Positions 21,176 to 27,703 of a stretch of DNA of 34,832 bases are shown piece by piece; positions within the stretch are counted from its first letter, which is position 1, and the number at the start of each line of letters is the position of its first letter. The stretch spans positions 1 through 34,832 of the IMG/VR virus record IMGVR_UViG_3300046170_000152, one strand, 5' to 3'. The translations under genes were made by a program, and so were the position numbers. Source of the DNA: a virus. A model generated the notes under the pieces. That model searched no databases. It worked only from the letters and a program-made list of their open reading frames with translations, and was not told the DNA's origin.

Positions 21176-21928
21176 TTAGGAATGCTTTTTAGTTCGTCCG
21201 GTTATTTCTATAGCTTCCGGTGTTAGTCCCTCTTCTCTCAATAATATTAATGGTTCTTTCATCTCCGGTACGGGTATGACATAAACATCATAAGGCGAAT
21301 CAAATCTCTTGCCGTCCGGATCTAAAGAATCTATGCGCCTGTGTACTTCAGATAAATCATCTTCTGCGCAAAATATTGCGCTAGAACCCCTTTTAAGTAT
21401 TTTCTTGCCCCACCAAGTGCCGCCTGTGGCGATAGCTAGACTAAGCTGTAGTAAACTCATAGACTTGCCACAACCACCGGGAGCGGCTAGGACACCATTT
21501 TTAGCGAGGGGAATGAACTGGTCTACCAACCACTCGATTTCGAGAGGAGAGTTTACGAGGTTACGAATGGCATAGCTTTTAATATTAAATTTACTGTCTA
21601 ATATCTCCGCCTTGACCTGCTCATTCCCTAATTCATTAGCTAAATCGTTATAGTCACCCGTTATAGAGGGTAAACGCACAACACAGTTAGCTATACTGTT
21701 ACAAACTTCATTCGCTTTAGTGTTACCGACCTTATTCGTATCGTTATCTAAAGCTAAAATAAACCTACACTTATCGCCTAGAGCCTCTCTAAGCCTGTTT
21801 AAGGCGATATTACAAAAATTAGCACTAAAGACTACTAGGCAAGGAACATTCGTTGCCTGCCAAACTGACGCTCCCGTTGCATAACCCTCTACCACTATTA
21901 AGCTATCTAAGTTAGCAAGATCCTGCAC
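21176..21928 (-). CDS. Primase-helicase, central fragment: Toprim and ATPase Walker A
   Basis: The frame is open from about 21997; the native sequence upstream of the marked start is KRFVGGGEIKGNVFLIGCEV. It contains a Toprim domain (LDSLIVVEGYATGASVWQAT, with VVEG as metal site, and FILALDNDTNKVGNTKANEV with the DxD-like acids), then a RepA/AAA_25 ATPase with Walker A APGGCGKSMS (residues ~151-160) and FCAEDDLSEVHRRID. It breaks off after LTPEAIEIT because of one extra G at 21198-21199. A Toprim plus hexameric-type ATPase is the standard phage primase-helicase that synthesises primers and unwinds the fork. Confidence 0.85.
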   Translation of the reverse strand: MQDLANLDSLIVVEGYATGASVWQATNVPCLVVFSANFCNIALNRLREALGDKCRFILALDNDTNKVGNTKANEVCNSIANCVVRLPSITGDYNDLANELGNEQVKAEILDSKFNIKSYAIRNLVNSPLEIEWLVDQFIPLAKNGVLAAPGGCGKSMSLLQLSLAIATGGTWWGKKILKRGSSAIFCAEDDLSEVHRRIDSLDPDGKRFDSPYDVYVIPVPEMKEPLILLREEGLTPEAIEITGRTKKHS

Positions 21929-21983
21929 CTCGCAACCTATTAAAAAAACATTTCCTTTTATTTCTCCGCCACCAACAAAGCGT

Positions 21984-22601
21984 TTAGTGTTTTCCTTTGT
22001 CCGGGAAGATATATTGAAGCGACTTTATTCGTTTAGCTAATGTTCCATTATCATTTTTGGTGATAGAATACACCGGCACTAACAGGTTGCCGTTAGCTTG
22101 CTTTAAACCATAACTTTTAACTTTTTTATCCGTAAGGTATTTATGTTCTGTAACCTCTTGAGCCGTATTAAATTTTTCTTCAGCATATACGCTAACCTCT
22201 TGTTGCTTTATTCTCTTGCTCTCTTGAATCCTCTCTTGTGCTTGATTAAGTTGAGTCTGTAGTTTTACCTTGTCGGCTTGACTTAGTTCTTTCTCGCTGT
22301 AACTAGTCATTTTGCCCTCGAACCCGGAGCGCCAGTTACCGAATACACATACCCAAGCATCATCTAGCTGGTTAAATACATACCAACCTGACTGCTCGTT
22401 ACTTTTGTCCGGTCTAACGCCTGCCGCCGCTGAGACTTTTGTTCGTATTAGTTCCCCGGTGGTTTCTATAAACTCAACTTGTAAACCATGAGTTTGCATT
22501 TCAGCGACTAACTCGCTTATGGACTTACTCTTATCTACAAAAGCAAAGTTTTGATCTATAACTAATCCGTCTTTACCAAAATATTGCGTTAGATCAGTCA
22601 C
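21984..22601 (-). CDS. Primase-helicase, N-terminal fragment before the first shift
   Basis: I prefer the GTG start at 22601 (read as MTDLTQYFGKDGLVID), with AGGTGAG upstream; an ATG at 22637 would extend it by 12 residues into the previous gene. The fragment holds the N-terminal primase region, with a Trp/Phe-rich domain (GWYVFNQLDDAWVCVFGNWR), a Gln-rich helix (QTQLNQAQERIQESKRIKQQ), and the lead into Toprim: GLKQANGNLLVPVYSITKND, SLQYIFPD. It stops at 21984 because of one extra base around 21984-21999. Phage primases continue SLQxIxPDGxKRFxxGG, which is exactly what the next frame supplies. Confidence 0.8.
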   Translation of the reverse strand: MTDLTQYFGKDGLVIDQNFAFVDKSKSISELVAEMQTHGLQVEFIETTGELIRTKVSAAAGVRPDKSNEQSGWYVFNQLDDAWVCVFGNWRSGFEGKMTSYSEKELSQADKVKLQTQLNQAQERIQESKRIKQQEVSVYAEEKFNTAQEVTEHKYLTDKKVKSYGLKQANGNLLVPVYSITKNDNGTLAKRIKSLQYIFPDKGKH

Positions 22602-23001
22602 TTTTACTCTCACCTGTCTTTGCTTGATGATGAGCATGGTTTAAATAAGAGCGCACTATTCTATGAACAAAAGTTATTCTTTGTTCTCTAGTCCAGTTAT
22701 GAAATGGTGTTGTTTTCCAAGAACCCGTCTTTTGTTGTTCTTCTAAGTAAACTTCCTTGGCTTGATCTAAAGCGTAATCTAATCCCTCGTCGTTTATCTG
22801 TGCAAAATTTTTTATCTCTTGCATTTTTTCTCCTCGTTGTATTTTATCTAGGTGATCTAATGAACACCCCCCATAAGTCTTTCCTTGAAATTTGGTGTAC
22901 ATAGGAGCAGCCAACCTGTGGCAGTAACCACATAGAGTTGGCCTCCTATAAGCCAAGTCAAAATTAAAAAGGGATAGCGTCGGAGATTTCCGAGTCATCA
23001 T
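22594..23001 (-). CDS. Small protein with zinc-ribbon-like N-terminus (135 aa; possible shorter start)
   Basis: The long frame has a cysteine cluster (PTLCGYCHRLAAPMYTKF, then GGCSLDHLDK: Cys24, Cys27, Cys46 and His50) that looks like a small zinc-binding fold. A helical part follows (EIKNFAQINDEGLDYALDQA, FHNWTREQRITFVHRIVRSY). The long start (23001 or 22998) has only a weak AAGGA and overlaps the SSB-like gene by 38 bases. The ATG at 22824 has an excellent GAGGAG and would give a 76-residue protein without the cysteines. The coding-like cysteine pattern favours the long form, perhaps with both made. The end overlaps the primase start. Confidence 0.55.
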   Translation of the reverse strand: MMTRKSPTLSLFNFDLAYRRPTLCGYCHRLAAPMYTKFQGKTYGGCSLDHLDKIQRGEKMQEIKNFAQINDEGLDYALDQAKEVYLEEQQKTGSWKTTPFHNWTREQRITFVHRIVRSYLNHAHHQAKTGESKSD

Positions 23002-23446
23002 CCTTAACTTCTTTTTTTACCTCTTCTTTAGCTTCCTCTTTTGAAAGAGGTGCGCCCCAAGTACGACCATATTGTTCATCTATTTCTAGATAACCTTTTT
23101 CACCTCTAATTAAGTCAGCAGAAACAGTTTTACCTAAAAACTGGTCTGCGCTTTTGATAGAGTTTACCCCGGCGGCATTACCAAATAGTTTTAAAGAAGT
23201 TCTACCTCTTTCAACTACATCCTCTTTAGGGTGTTTAAGAGTAAATAGTGAATTAACATTGATAGTAGTTCCGTCTACTTCAAATATAATTTTCATACCC
23301 TCCCACCCTTTATCGTTAGCCATCATCTCGTGACCAGCGTAATGAAGATTGTATCTTCCCGGCTCTAAAGAACCGCCGCCGCCACTTGATTCGACATCGT
23401 TAGTATCAAGGGGTTTCCCCCCGTTATATTGCGTTAAATCTGTCAT
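22964..23446 (-). CDS. SSB-like protein of the DUF669 type (160 aa)
   Basis: The ATG at 23458 lies inside the ribosome site itself (ATGGAGGAATAC), so I place the start at 23446 (MTDLTQYNGGKPLDTNDVES). The body is an OB-like beta domain (LEPGRYNLHYAGHEMMANDK, GMKIIFEVDGTTINVNSLF, FLGKTVSADLIRGEKGYLEI). The C-terminus is acidic and ends SEISDAIPF, like the protein-interaction tail of bacterial SSB. DUF669 proteins are phage single-strand binding proteins that accompany Sak4-type ATPases, as here. Its N-terminal MTDLTQY is identical to that of the primase. Confidence 0.75.
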   Translation of the reverse strand: MTDLTQYNGGKPLDTNDVESSGGGGSLEPGRYNLHYAGHEMMANDKGWEGMKIIFEVDGTTINVNSLFTLKHPKEDVVERGRTSLKLFGNAAGVNSIKSADQFLGKTVSADLIRGEKGYLEIDEQYGRTWGAPLSKEEAKEEVKKEVKDDDSEISDAIPF

Positions 23447-23481
23447 GTATTCCTCCATATAAATTTAACTTTAAAAAAAAC

Positions 23482-23682
23482 TTATCCGAGGTCGTACTCT
23501 TCAAAGTCACCTGTGCGATCAATAAGCAGTTTAAGATCCTTAATAATTTCTACTAATTCCTTATTACCGCCTTGGGGCAAAATGTGATCGTCTTCCCCGT
23601 TTTGTTCCTCGACATGGCTCAATAAATCTTTAGATTTTTTAAGATAATAAAGAGCCGTATCGTGACTAATGATTAAAGCCAT
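23482..23682 (-). CDS. Small acidic hypothetical protein (66 aa)
   Basis: The sequence is MALIISHDTALYYLKKSKDL, LSHVEEQNGEDDHILPQGGN, KELVEIIKDLKLLIDRTGDF and a short acidic end. It is helical and acidic and not recognised. It sits between the Sak4-like ATPase (whose stop it overlaps by one base, TAATG style at 23682) and the SSB-like gene, so it is probably made together with the recombination proteins. Confidence 0.55.
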   Translation of the reverse strand: MALIISHDTALYYLKKSKDLLSHVEEQNGEDDHILPQGGNKELVEIIKDLKLLIDRTGDFEEYDLG

Positions 23683-24467
23683 TAAGATTTATTAATGAGT
23701 TTGCCGATTTCTTGCCAAGTTTTCTCGGCGCGTTCAACAAAGTCATCACCCTCTTCTACTACTTCTATAATTTCAGGAAGTGCGTAGCGATTTTTTGCAA
23801 CTGCTGCAGGAGACTCTGTCGTTAGTAGTACTCTCCCGGATTGAACAGTTTTATTGGTTAAACCTTTATTGCCTTGAACCTTAACAGTACCTTTACGATA
23901 GTTAAGAAATAAACACATATCCGATGCTTCTAAACATAAAGCGCTGGCGTGTTTATTTAGTTTAAGTTCGTGGCGGTCATAGACCTCAGTTAAAGGATCG
24001 TGAAAGGGTTTAATTTGGTTATGAGCAATTAATACAATCCTCATACCCCTTTCATTTCTTAACTTATTAATAAGATCAAGAAACTCTCTCCAATACTTTT
24101 GTGCTTCGGTATAACCACGACCATAACCAAAACTTTCTATCGATTTCTGATTATGAGCTTCGCAAGTTTTAGCATGTATTAAAGGCTCTAACCAATCTAG
24201 ACTATCAACCACCAAAGTTCCGTAAGGTAACTTATCTAATTCAACTAAGTATTTTAGATAACCTGTAAAAGTATCGTAATCTTTAGCTAAATCAAAATGA
24301 GGTATGTCTCTGTGTTTAGTTAGTATTCCTAAACCCTCCTCAGTTTGTAAAACTATAGGATCTTTAGAGCCAACCGCCAGTGTAGTTTTACCTAACCCGG
24401 AAGGGCCATAGATAATTACTATTGGTTGTTTTGCTTTTGCCTTGGTTTTTATAGCGGCTAAACTCAT
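23682..24467 (-). CDS. Sak4-like RecA-fold ATPase (AAA_24), recombination (261 aa)
   Basis: Walker A IYGPSGLGKTT (residues 19-29) and Walker B YGTLVVDSLDWLE (~82-94) are clear, with IVLIAHNQIKPFHDP (~145-160) as the sensor-like strand. Length and motif order match phage AAA_24 proteins of the Sak4 group, which are RecA-core single-strand annealing recombinases. The neighbours support this: an SSB-like DUF669 protein downstream and a DUF2800 nuclease upstream form the usual phage annealing/recombination set. The start is in ATGA overlap with the 99-residue gene. Confidence 0.82.
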   Translation of the reverse strand: MSLAAIKTKAKAKQPIVIIYGPSGLGKTTLAVGSKDPIVLQTEEGLGILTKHRDIPHFDLAKDYDTFTGYLKYLVELDKLPYGTLVVDSLDWLEPLIHAKTCEAHNQKSIESFGYGRGYTEAQKYWREFLDLINKLRNERGMRIVLIAHNQIKPFHDPLTEVYDRHELKLNKHASALCLEASDMCLFLNYRKGTVKVQGNKGLTNKTVQSGRVLLTTESPAAVAKNRYALPEIIEVVEEGDDFVERAEKTWQEIGKLINKS

Positions 24468-24763
24468 TTCTTCACCCCCTTACTAGGTTCAACAATTTTA
24501 GGTTTAGATGAATACATCTGCCTTAAATTAGCCGTCGCATCATCCATAAGCAGTTTAAATGCTTCTTCCGTAGCAACTACAAATCTAGACACTTCAACTG
24601 TGTCCGCCATATTCAAAGACTTTAATGCAGATATTTGTTTATTAAAATAAACAGCTCTTTCTGCATAAGGTCTCGTTCTGTCCGTCAGGTCTTTTTCGTA
24701 AATCTCATGCTCTTTTCCTGACTCATCTGTCCAAGCATAGATAGGTTTCAACTTTTCATTCAT
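24464..24763 (-). CDS. Hypothetical protein of the recombination module (99 aa)
   Basis: I place the start at 24763 (MNEKLKPIYAWTDESGKEHE), with GGAGG 5 bases upstream. The longer ATG at 24877 would lie fully inside the DUF2800 gene. The protein continues YEKDLTDRTRPYAERAVYFN, KQISALKSLNMADTVEVSRF, VVATEEAFKLLMDDATANLR: a short beta start and then helices. I do not recognise the family. Its position between a Cas4/RecB-like nuclease and the Sak4-like ATPase suggests a partner in recombination. Confidence 0.6.
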   Translation of the reverse strand: MNEKLKPIYAWTDESGKEHEIYEKDLTDRTRPYAERAVYFNKQISALKSLNMADTVEVSRFVVATEEAFKLLMDDATANLRQMYSSKPKIVEPSKGVKK

Positions 24764-25505
24764 CATTTCCTCCAATGAAAGTTTTATAAGTTTCGCAAGT
24801 TTTGTTCTGTTTAAGAACACAAAACTTGCACCAGTCCCCGGCATGAGCGTTAGGCTCTTCTCCCATTGCTTCATCACACGCAGGTTTTAGAATATTTTCC
24901 GCCCAATCGATAAGATCGATAGCTTGAATATCCCAAGTTCGTATAAAGCCGTCCTTATGGAATGCTCTTTTGTTTGGTTGAACTACAGTTAGTTCTAAAA
25001 CTGTATTCTCGTTTCCGTATCTAGAAAGACAGGCTATGGCATAAGACATAAGCTGCTCATTAAAAATAACATCAACGGGCCAAGCGCCTGACTTTAAGTC
25101 GGCTACTACCATTCTATTATTTTCGCCCAGTATTACTGCGTCAGCCGTACCCCATAAATCGTCATGTATTTCGTTAGCGTAAACTTTTTCTTCTATTAAT
25201 AATTTTCCGTTTAGTTCTTCGGCGCGGTTTTTTATGTAATCTACATAAGTTTCAACTGTAAAAATATCGTCTTTAGTTATCTCAAAACTGTAACCCTCTA
25301 CTTCAATAGTTTTGCCTAAATAATAATCTTTAAGATCTATTCCCTCTAACCTATCTTTCAAAAGTGTTTCGCACATTTCATGTATTGCTGTACCCCTAGC
25401 TGCTGGGAGTGATGGATTGCTACCAGCTTCTGCATTAGGTTTTGCAGAATAAGGACACCTTATAATTCTATTTATACTACTCGGTGATAATATCGCGTGT
25501 GCCAA
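24756..25505 (-). CDS. DUF2800 nuclease, RecB/Cas4-like with four cysteines (249 aa)
   Basis: The start is a TTG (MAHAILSPSSINRIIRCPYS) preceded by the strong ribosome site GAGAGGAG, 7 bases away. The PD-(D/E)XK core is at residues ~95-145 (LLIEEKVYANEIHDDLWGTA, DAVILGENNRMVVADLKSGA; acids and Lys of DxK in VADLKSG). Cys17 together with Cys226, Cys229 and Cys237 (GDWCKFCVLKQNKTC) forms the Cas4/AddB-type set that binds an iron-sulfur cluster. DUF2800 proteins are phage exonucleases that pair with annealing proteins, here the Sak4-like ATPase. It overlaps the previous nuclease gene by 29 bases. Confidence 0.82.
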   Translation of the reverse strand: MAHAILSPSSINRIIRCPYSAKPNAEAGSNPSLPAARGTAIHEMCETLLKDRLEGIDLKDYYLGKTIEVEGYSFEITKDDIFTVETYVDYIKNRAEELNGKLLIEEKVYANEIHDDLWGTADAVILGENNRMVVADLKSGAWPVDVIFNEQLMSYAIACLSRYGNENTVLELTVVQPNKRAFHKDGFIRTWDIQAIDLIDWAENILKPACDEAMGEEPNAHAGDWCKFCVLKQNKTCETYKTFIGGNDE

Positions 25506-25902
25506 TGTTGTACTCCTCTCTCATAATTGCCGCCCATAGTTCGGTTGACATAGTCGATGCTATGTTGAAATCTTCTAGGGGAAATAATTTATTTTTATGT
25601 GCGTAGACATCCGGGATGGCTACTTTCCAATCTGACCTATCTGCTCTAAACCATAGGCAGGGTAACAAATTTACTTTTAATGCTTGTCTTACTGATTGAT
25701 CCCACCAGTTTTTTAAATCAGCTTGTGATACTGCTTTGCGTCTTTTGACTTCTATGGCATATGCTGGACAACCCAGTAAATCATGCCCGCCACCAAATGT
25801 TTGACTGTAATTAACCTCAAGTTTTATACCTAGCAGGCTATCTATGACATCTATCACTTCTCGTTCTCCTCTTCTCCCCTTGTTCCGGGAATTAATACTC
25901 AC
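25477..25902 (-). CDS. PD-(D/E)XK nuclease, Holliday-junction-resolvase-like (141 aa)
   Basis: The GTG start at 25902 overlaps the preceding TAG (TAGTG). Residues 5-20 (SRNKGRRGEREVIDVIDSLL) and the core FGGGHDLLGCPAYAIEVKRR (Asp, Glu and Lys of the metal site) are typical of Hjc- or RusA-substitute nucleases in phages. The C-terminal half (LKNWWDQSVRQALKVNLLPC, LWFRADRSDWKVAIP) is also familiar from that group. The enzyme probably resolves branched DNA before packaging or acts in recombination. No key residue appears to be missing. Confidence 0.75.
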   Translation of the reverse strand: MSINSRNKGRRGEREVIDVIDSLLGIKLEVNYSQTFGGGHDLLGCPAYAIEVKRRKAVSQADLKNWWDQSVRQALKVNLLPCLWFRADRSDWKVAIPDVYAHKNKLFPLEDFNIASTMSTELWAAIMREEYNIGTRDIITE

Positions 25903-26111
25903 TAAGCGTGTATTGGTTTTTTATACGACGCGTTTTCTATGGACTCTATTTCGTCTAACGAATACCAAACCTTTTGACCTATTTTAAAATAGCCGGGTGC
26001 GTGACCATGCGCTCTTTTGTTTGCTAAAGTACGAACAGAAACACCCCACCTTTCACTAAGTTCTTTAGGCGTGATTTTTTTAGTGTCCTCTAAAATATAA
26101 TTGTTATTCAT
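25902..26111 (-). CDS. Excisionase-like / MerR-type HTH protein (69 aa)
   Basis: I place the start at ATG 26111 (MNNNYILEDTKKITPKELSE), with CAGGAG 9 bases upstream; the longer ATG at 26150 is less likely. The core KELSERWGVSVRTLANKRAH, APGYFKIGQKVWYSLDEIES is the HTH_17 pattern of excisionases and small MerR-like regulators (helix-turn-helix, then a wing ending in the W/YSLDEI strand). It is the first gene of the minus-strand replication block and lies opposite the DUF3310 gene. It may act as excisionase for the integrase or as regulator of the early block. Confidence 0.65.
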   Translation of the reverse strand: MNNNYILEDTKKITPKELSERWGVSVRTLANKRAHGHAPGYFKIGQKVWYSLDEIESIENASYKKPIHA

Positions 26112-26187
26112 TGTGCTTAACTCCTGTGGTAAGATTTTACCTCTAAACATTTTAATAATGCAAGTGAGTGAAAGAAACTAATTCAAA

Positions 26188-26193
26188 TATAAT
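26188..26193 (+). promoter_or_regulatory. Possible -10 element before the DUF3310 gene
   Basis: A perfect TATAAT lies 72 bases before the ATG, in the 153-base divergent gap. The -35 region is poor (TGAGTG at 17 bases). On the other strand TTGCAT, 18 bases, TAAAAT could serve the excisionase-like gene. Both are weak guesses. Confidence 0.3.
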
Positions 26194-26264
26194 AAAGAAA
26201 TTTTCTACTTAAAAAGATTCACGAAAAATTATTAATAAAATTTACAGATAATTAAGGAGCAGAA

Positions 26265-26678
26265 ATGTCTATAGATGAAGCAACAGTAAAAGAATGGGAT
26301 GCAGCAGTGAGAGCAACTAGAAAACAAGTCGGGGGGATGCATTACAAAAAAGTTTCTAAAGGAATGCAACCAGTAGAATTTAGTTACGCTCATGGCCTCT
26401 CGCCTAATTTAACCAATGTAGTTAAATACATAGTAAGAGAGAAAGATGATCGTATAGGCGATTTATTAAAAGCTATTCATTACATAGAGTTAGAACTAGA
26501 GTTAGTTCATAAGGTAGATCCCACCGGGAATAAATTAGCAGAAGAAGATTCAGATGAGTTTATACAATTTTGCAAAGAACAATTCTTTTTATACAAAAGA
26601 GATCAAGAGGGTAATTTAAACTGGTATCAATTTGTCGGTGAGAATTACAATTTATTACAAAAACAATTTAATAAATGA
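26265..26678 (+). CDS. DUF3310 protein (137 aa)
   Basis: AAGGAG stands 6 bases before ATG. The DUF3310 core is at residues ~20-80: GGMHYKKVSKGMQPVEFSYA, GLSPNLTNVVKYIVREKD, DLLKAIHYIELELE. This helical domain is common in phages, often near nucleotide-metabolism genes, and has been linked by annotation to nucleotide kinases. Its biochemical role is not settled. The C-terminal ~50 residues (EFIQFCKEQFFLYKRDQEGN) are extra. The stop overlaps the next start as ATGA, so it is translated together with the PP-loop gene. Confidence 0.75.
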   Translation: MSIDEATVKEWDAAVRATRKQVGGMHYKKVSKGMQPVEFSYAHGLSPNLTNVVKYIVREKDDRIGDLLKAIHYIELELELVHKVDPTGNKLAEEDSDEFIQFCKEQFFLYKRDQEGNLNWYQFVGENYNLLQKQFNK

Positions 26679-27508
26679 ATCCTTACAAAATCGATGGGCC
26701 AGCGTTAATTAGTTTTAGCGGTGGAAGAACATCCGGTTTTATGTTGTGGAATATTATTCAAGCACATGGCGGATCTCTTCCTGAAGATATTCATGTGGTA
26801 TTTGCTAACACCGGGAAAGAAGCACCTGAAACTTTAGATTTTGTAAATGATATTTCTAAAAAATGGGGCATAAAAATTAACTGGCTTGAAATGTATTTAG
26901 GAGATGAAAGACCGATTTATAGAACCAAAGAGGTTACTTACGAAACAGCGGCTAGAAATGGAGAACCTTTTGAGGCTTTATTAGACCATAGAAAATATTT
27001 ACCTAATCCTGTTACAAGATTCTGCACATCTGAGTTAAAAATAAAAGTTATGTATAGATTTATGAGAAAAATTAAAGGTTACAAAGATTGGTACAATGTA
27101 ATTGGTCTTAGATATGATGAGCCTAGAAGAGTCTCAAGTGCTATGAAACAGTATAATACTTGGACTAATCTTACACCCATGCATGACGCTAAACATACTG
27201 TTGAAGATGTTTCAAATTTTTGGAACAGTCAAAATTTTGATCTTAACTTAACCAACGCAAATGGAAAAACACCAGCCGGAAATTGTGACTTATGTTTTTT
27301 AAAAGGCATGGATACAACTATTTCAATTTTAAAAGAAAGACCTGAAATGGCTGATTGGTGGATTAAACAAGAACAAAAATTTGGAAAACATTCAGGTGCA
27401 ACTTTTAGAAAGGATCGTCCAAATTACATAAGATTATTAGATATAAGTAAAACTCATCAAACATTGTTTAATGACGATGACCAAATGACTTGTTTTTGCC
27501 ACGATTAA
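26675..27508 (+). CDS. PP-loop ATPase of the PAPS reductase / DndC-like superfamily (277 aa)
   Basis: The PP-loop is SFSGGRTSGFML (residues 13-24), followed by VVFANTGKEAPETLDFV (41-57) and the Arg-rich NVIGLRYDEPRR (141-152). Five cysteines stand out: Cys117 (TRFCTSELKIK), Cys204 and Cys207 (GNCDLCFLKG), and Cys273 and Cys275 (CFCHD end), enough for a [4Fe-4S] cluster. The superfamily activates substrates with ATP or reduces sulfated nucleotides. Stand-alone phage members have no proven function; nucleic-acid sulfur modification is one suggestion. No other Dnd-like gene is visible. It probably forms a two-gene operon with DUF3310. Confidence 0.75.
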   Translation: MNPYKIDGPALISFSGGRTSGFMLWNIIQAHGGSLPEDIHVVFANTGKEAPETLDFVNDISKKWGIKINWLEMYLGDERPIYRTKEVTYETAARNGEPFEALLDHRKYLPNPVTRFCTSELKIKVMYRFMRKIKGYKDWYNVIGLRYDEPRRVSSAMKQYNTWTNLTPMHDAKHTVEDVSNFWNSQNFDLNLTNANGKTPAGNCDLCFLKGMDTTISILKERPEMADWWIKQEQKFGKHSGATFRKDRPNYIRLLDISKTHQTLFNDDDQMTCFCHD

Positions 27509-27520
27509 TAAAAAAATAAT

Positions 27521-27595
27521 ATGAAACACGAAGAAATAATGAGATTTGCTTTAGTTGGCTTAATTTGTAGCATTATTGTGCTTATAAGCCTTTAG
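27521..27595 (+). CDS. Possible tiny membrane peptide (24 aa)
   Basis: The frame MKHEEIMRFALVGLICSIIV-LISL is a short charged start followed by one membrane helix. It lies 12 bases after the PP-loop gene and ends before the terminator, which suits a last gene in the operon. There is no visible ribosome site, so it may be chance. Confidence 0.3.
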   Translation: MKHEEIMRFALVGLICSIIVLISL

Positions 27596-27616
27596 ATCGT
27601 TTCTAAGCGTTTTATT

Positions 27617-27634
27617 GTTTAGTTAATACTAAAC
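27617..27634. repeat. Perfect inverted repeat GTTTAGT / ACTAAAC
   Basis: Seven-base arms surround TAAT. On the minus strand the sequence after the repeat is AATAAAA and on the plus strand CTTAGA, so it is not a good terminator by itself. It lies between the convergent PP-loop unit and the integrase, and may be a protein-binding site. Confidence 0.4.
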
Positions 27635-27663
27635 CTTAGACCAAGCCAACAAAACGCCACTAC

Positions 27664-27686
27664 CGGCTTCCTGTAAAGCCGTTTTT
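27664..27686 (+). terminator. Rho-independent terminator between convergent units
   Basis: CGGCTT (27664-27669) pairs with AAGCCG (27676-27681) around the loop CCTGTA, followed by five T. It would end the DUF3310/PP-loop transcript before it enters the integrase from the wrong side. Confidence 0.7.
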
Positions 27687-27703
27687 CTCTAAAATTAGTA
27701 AAA

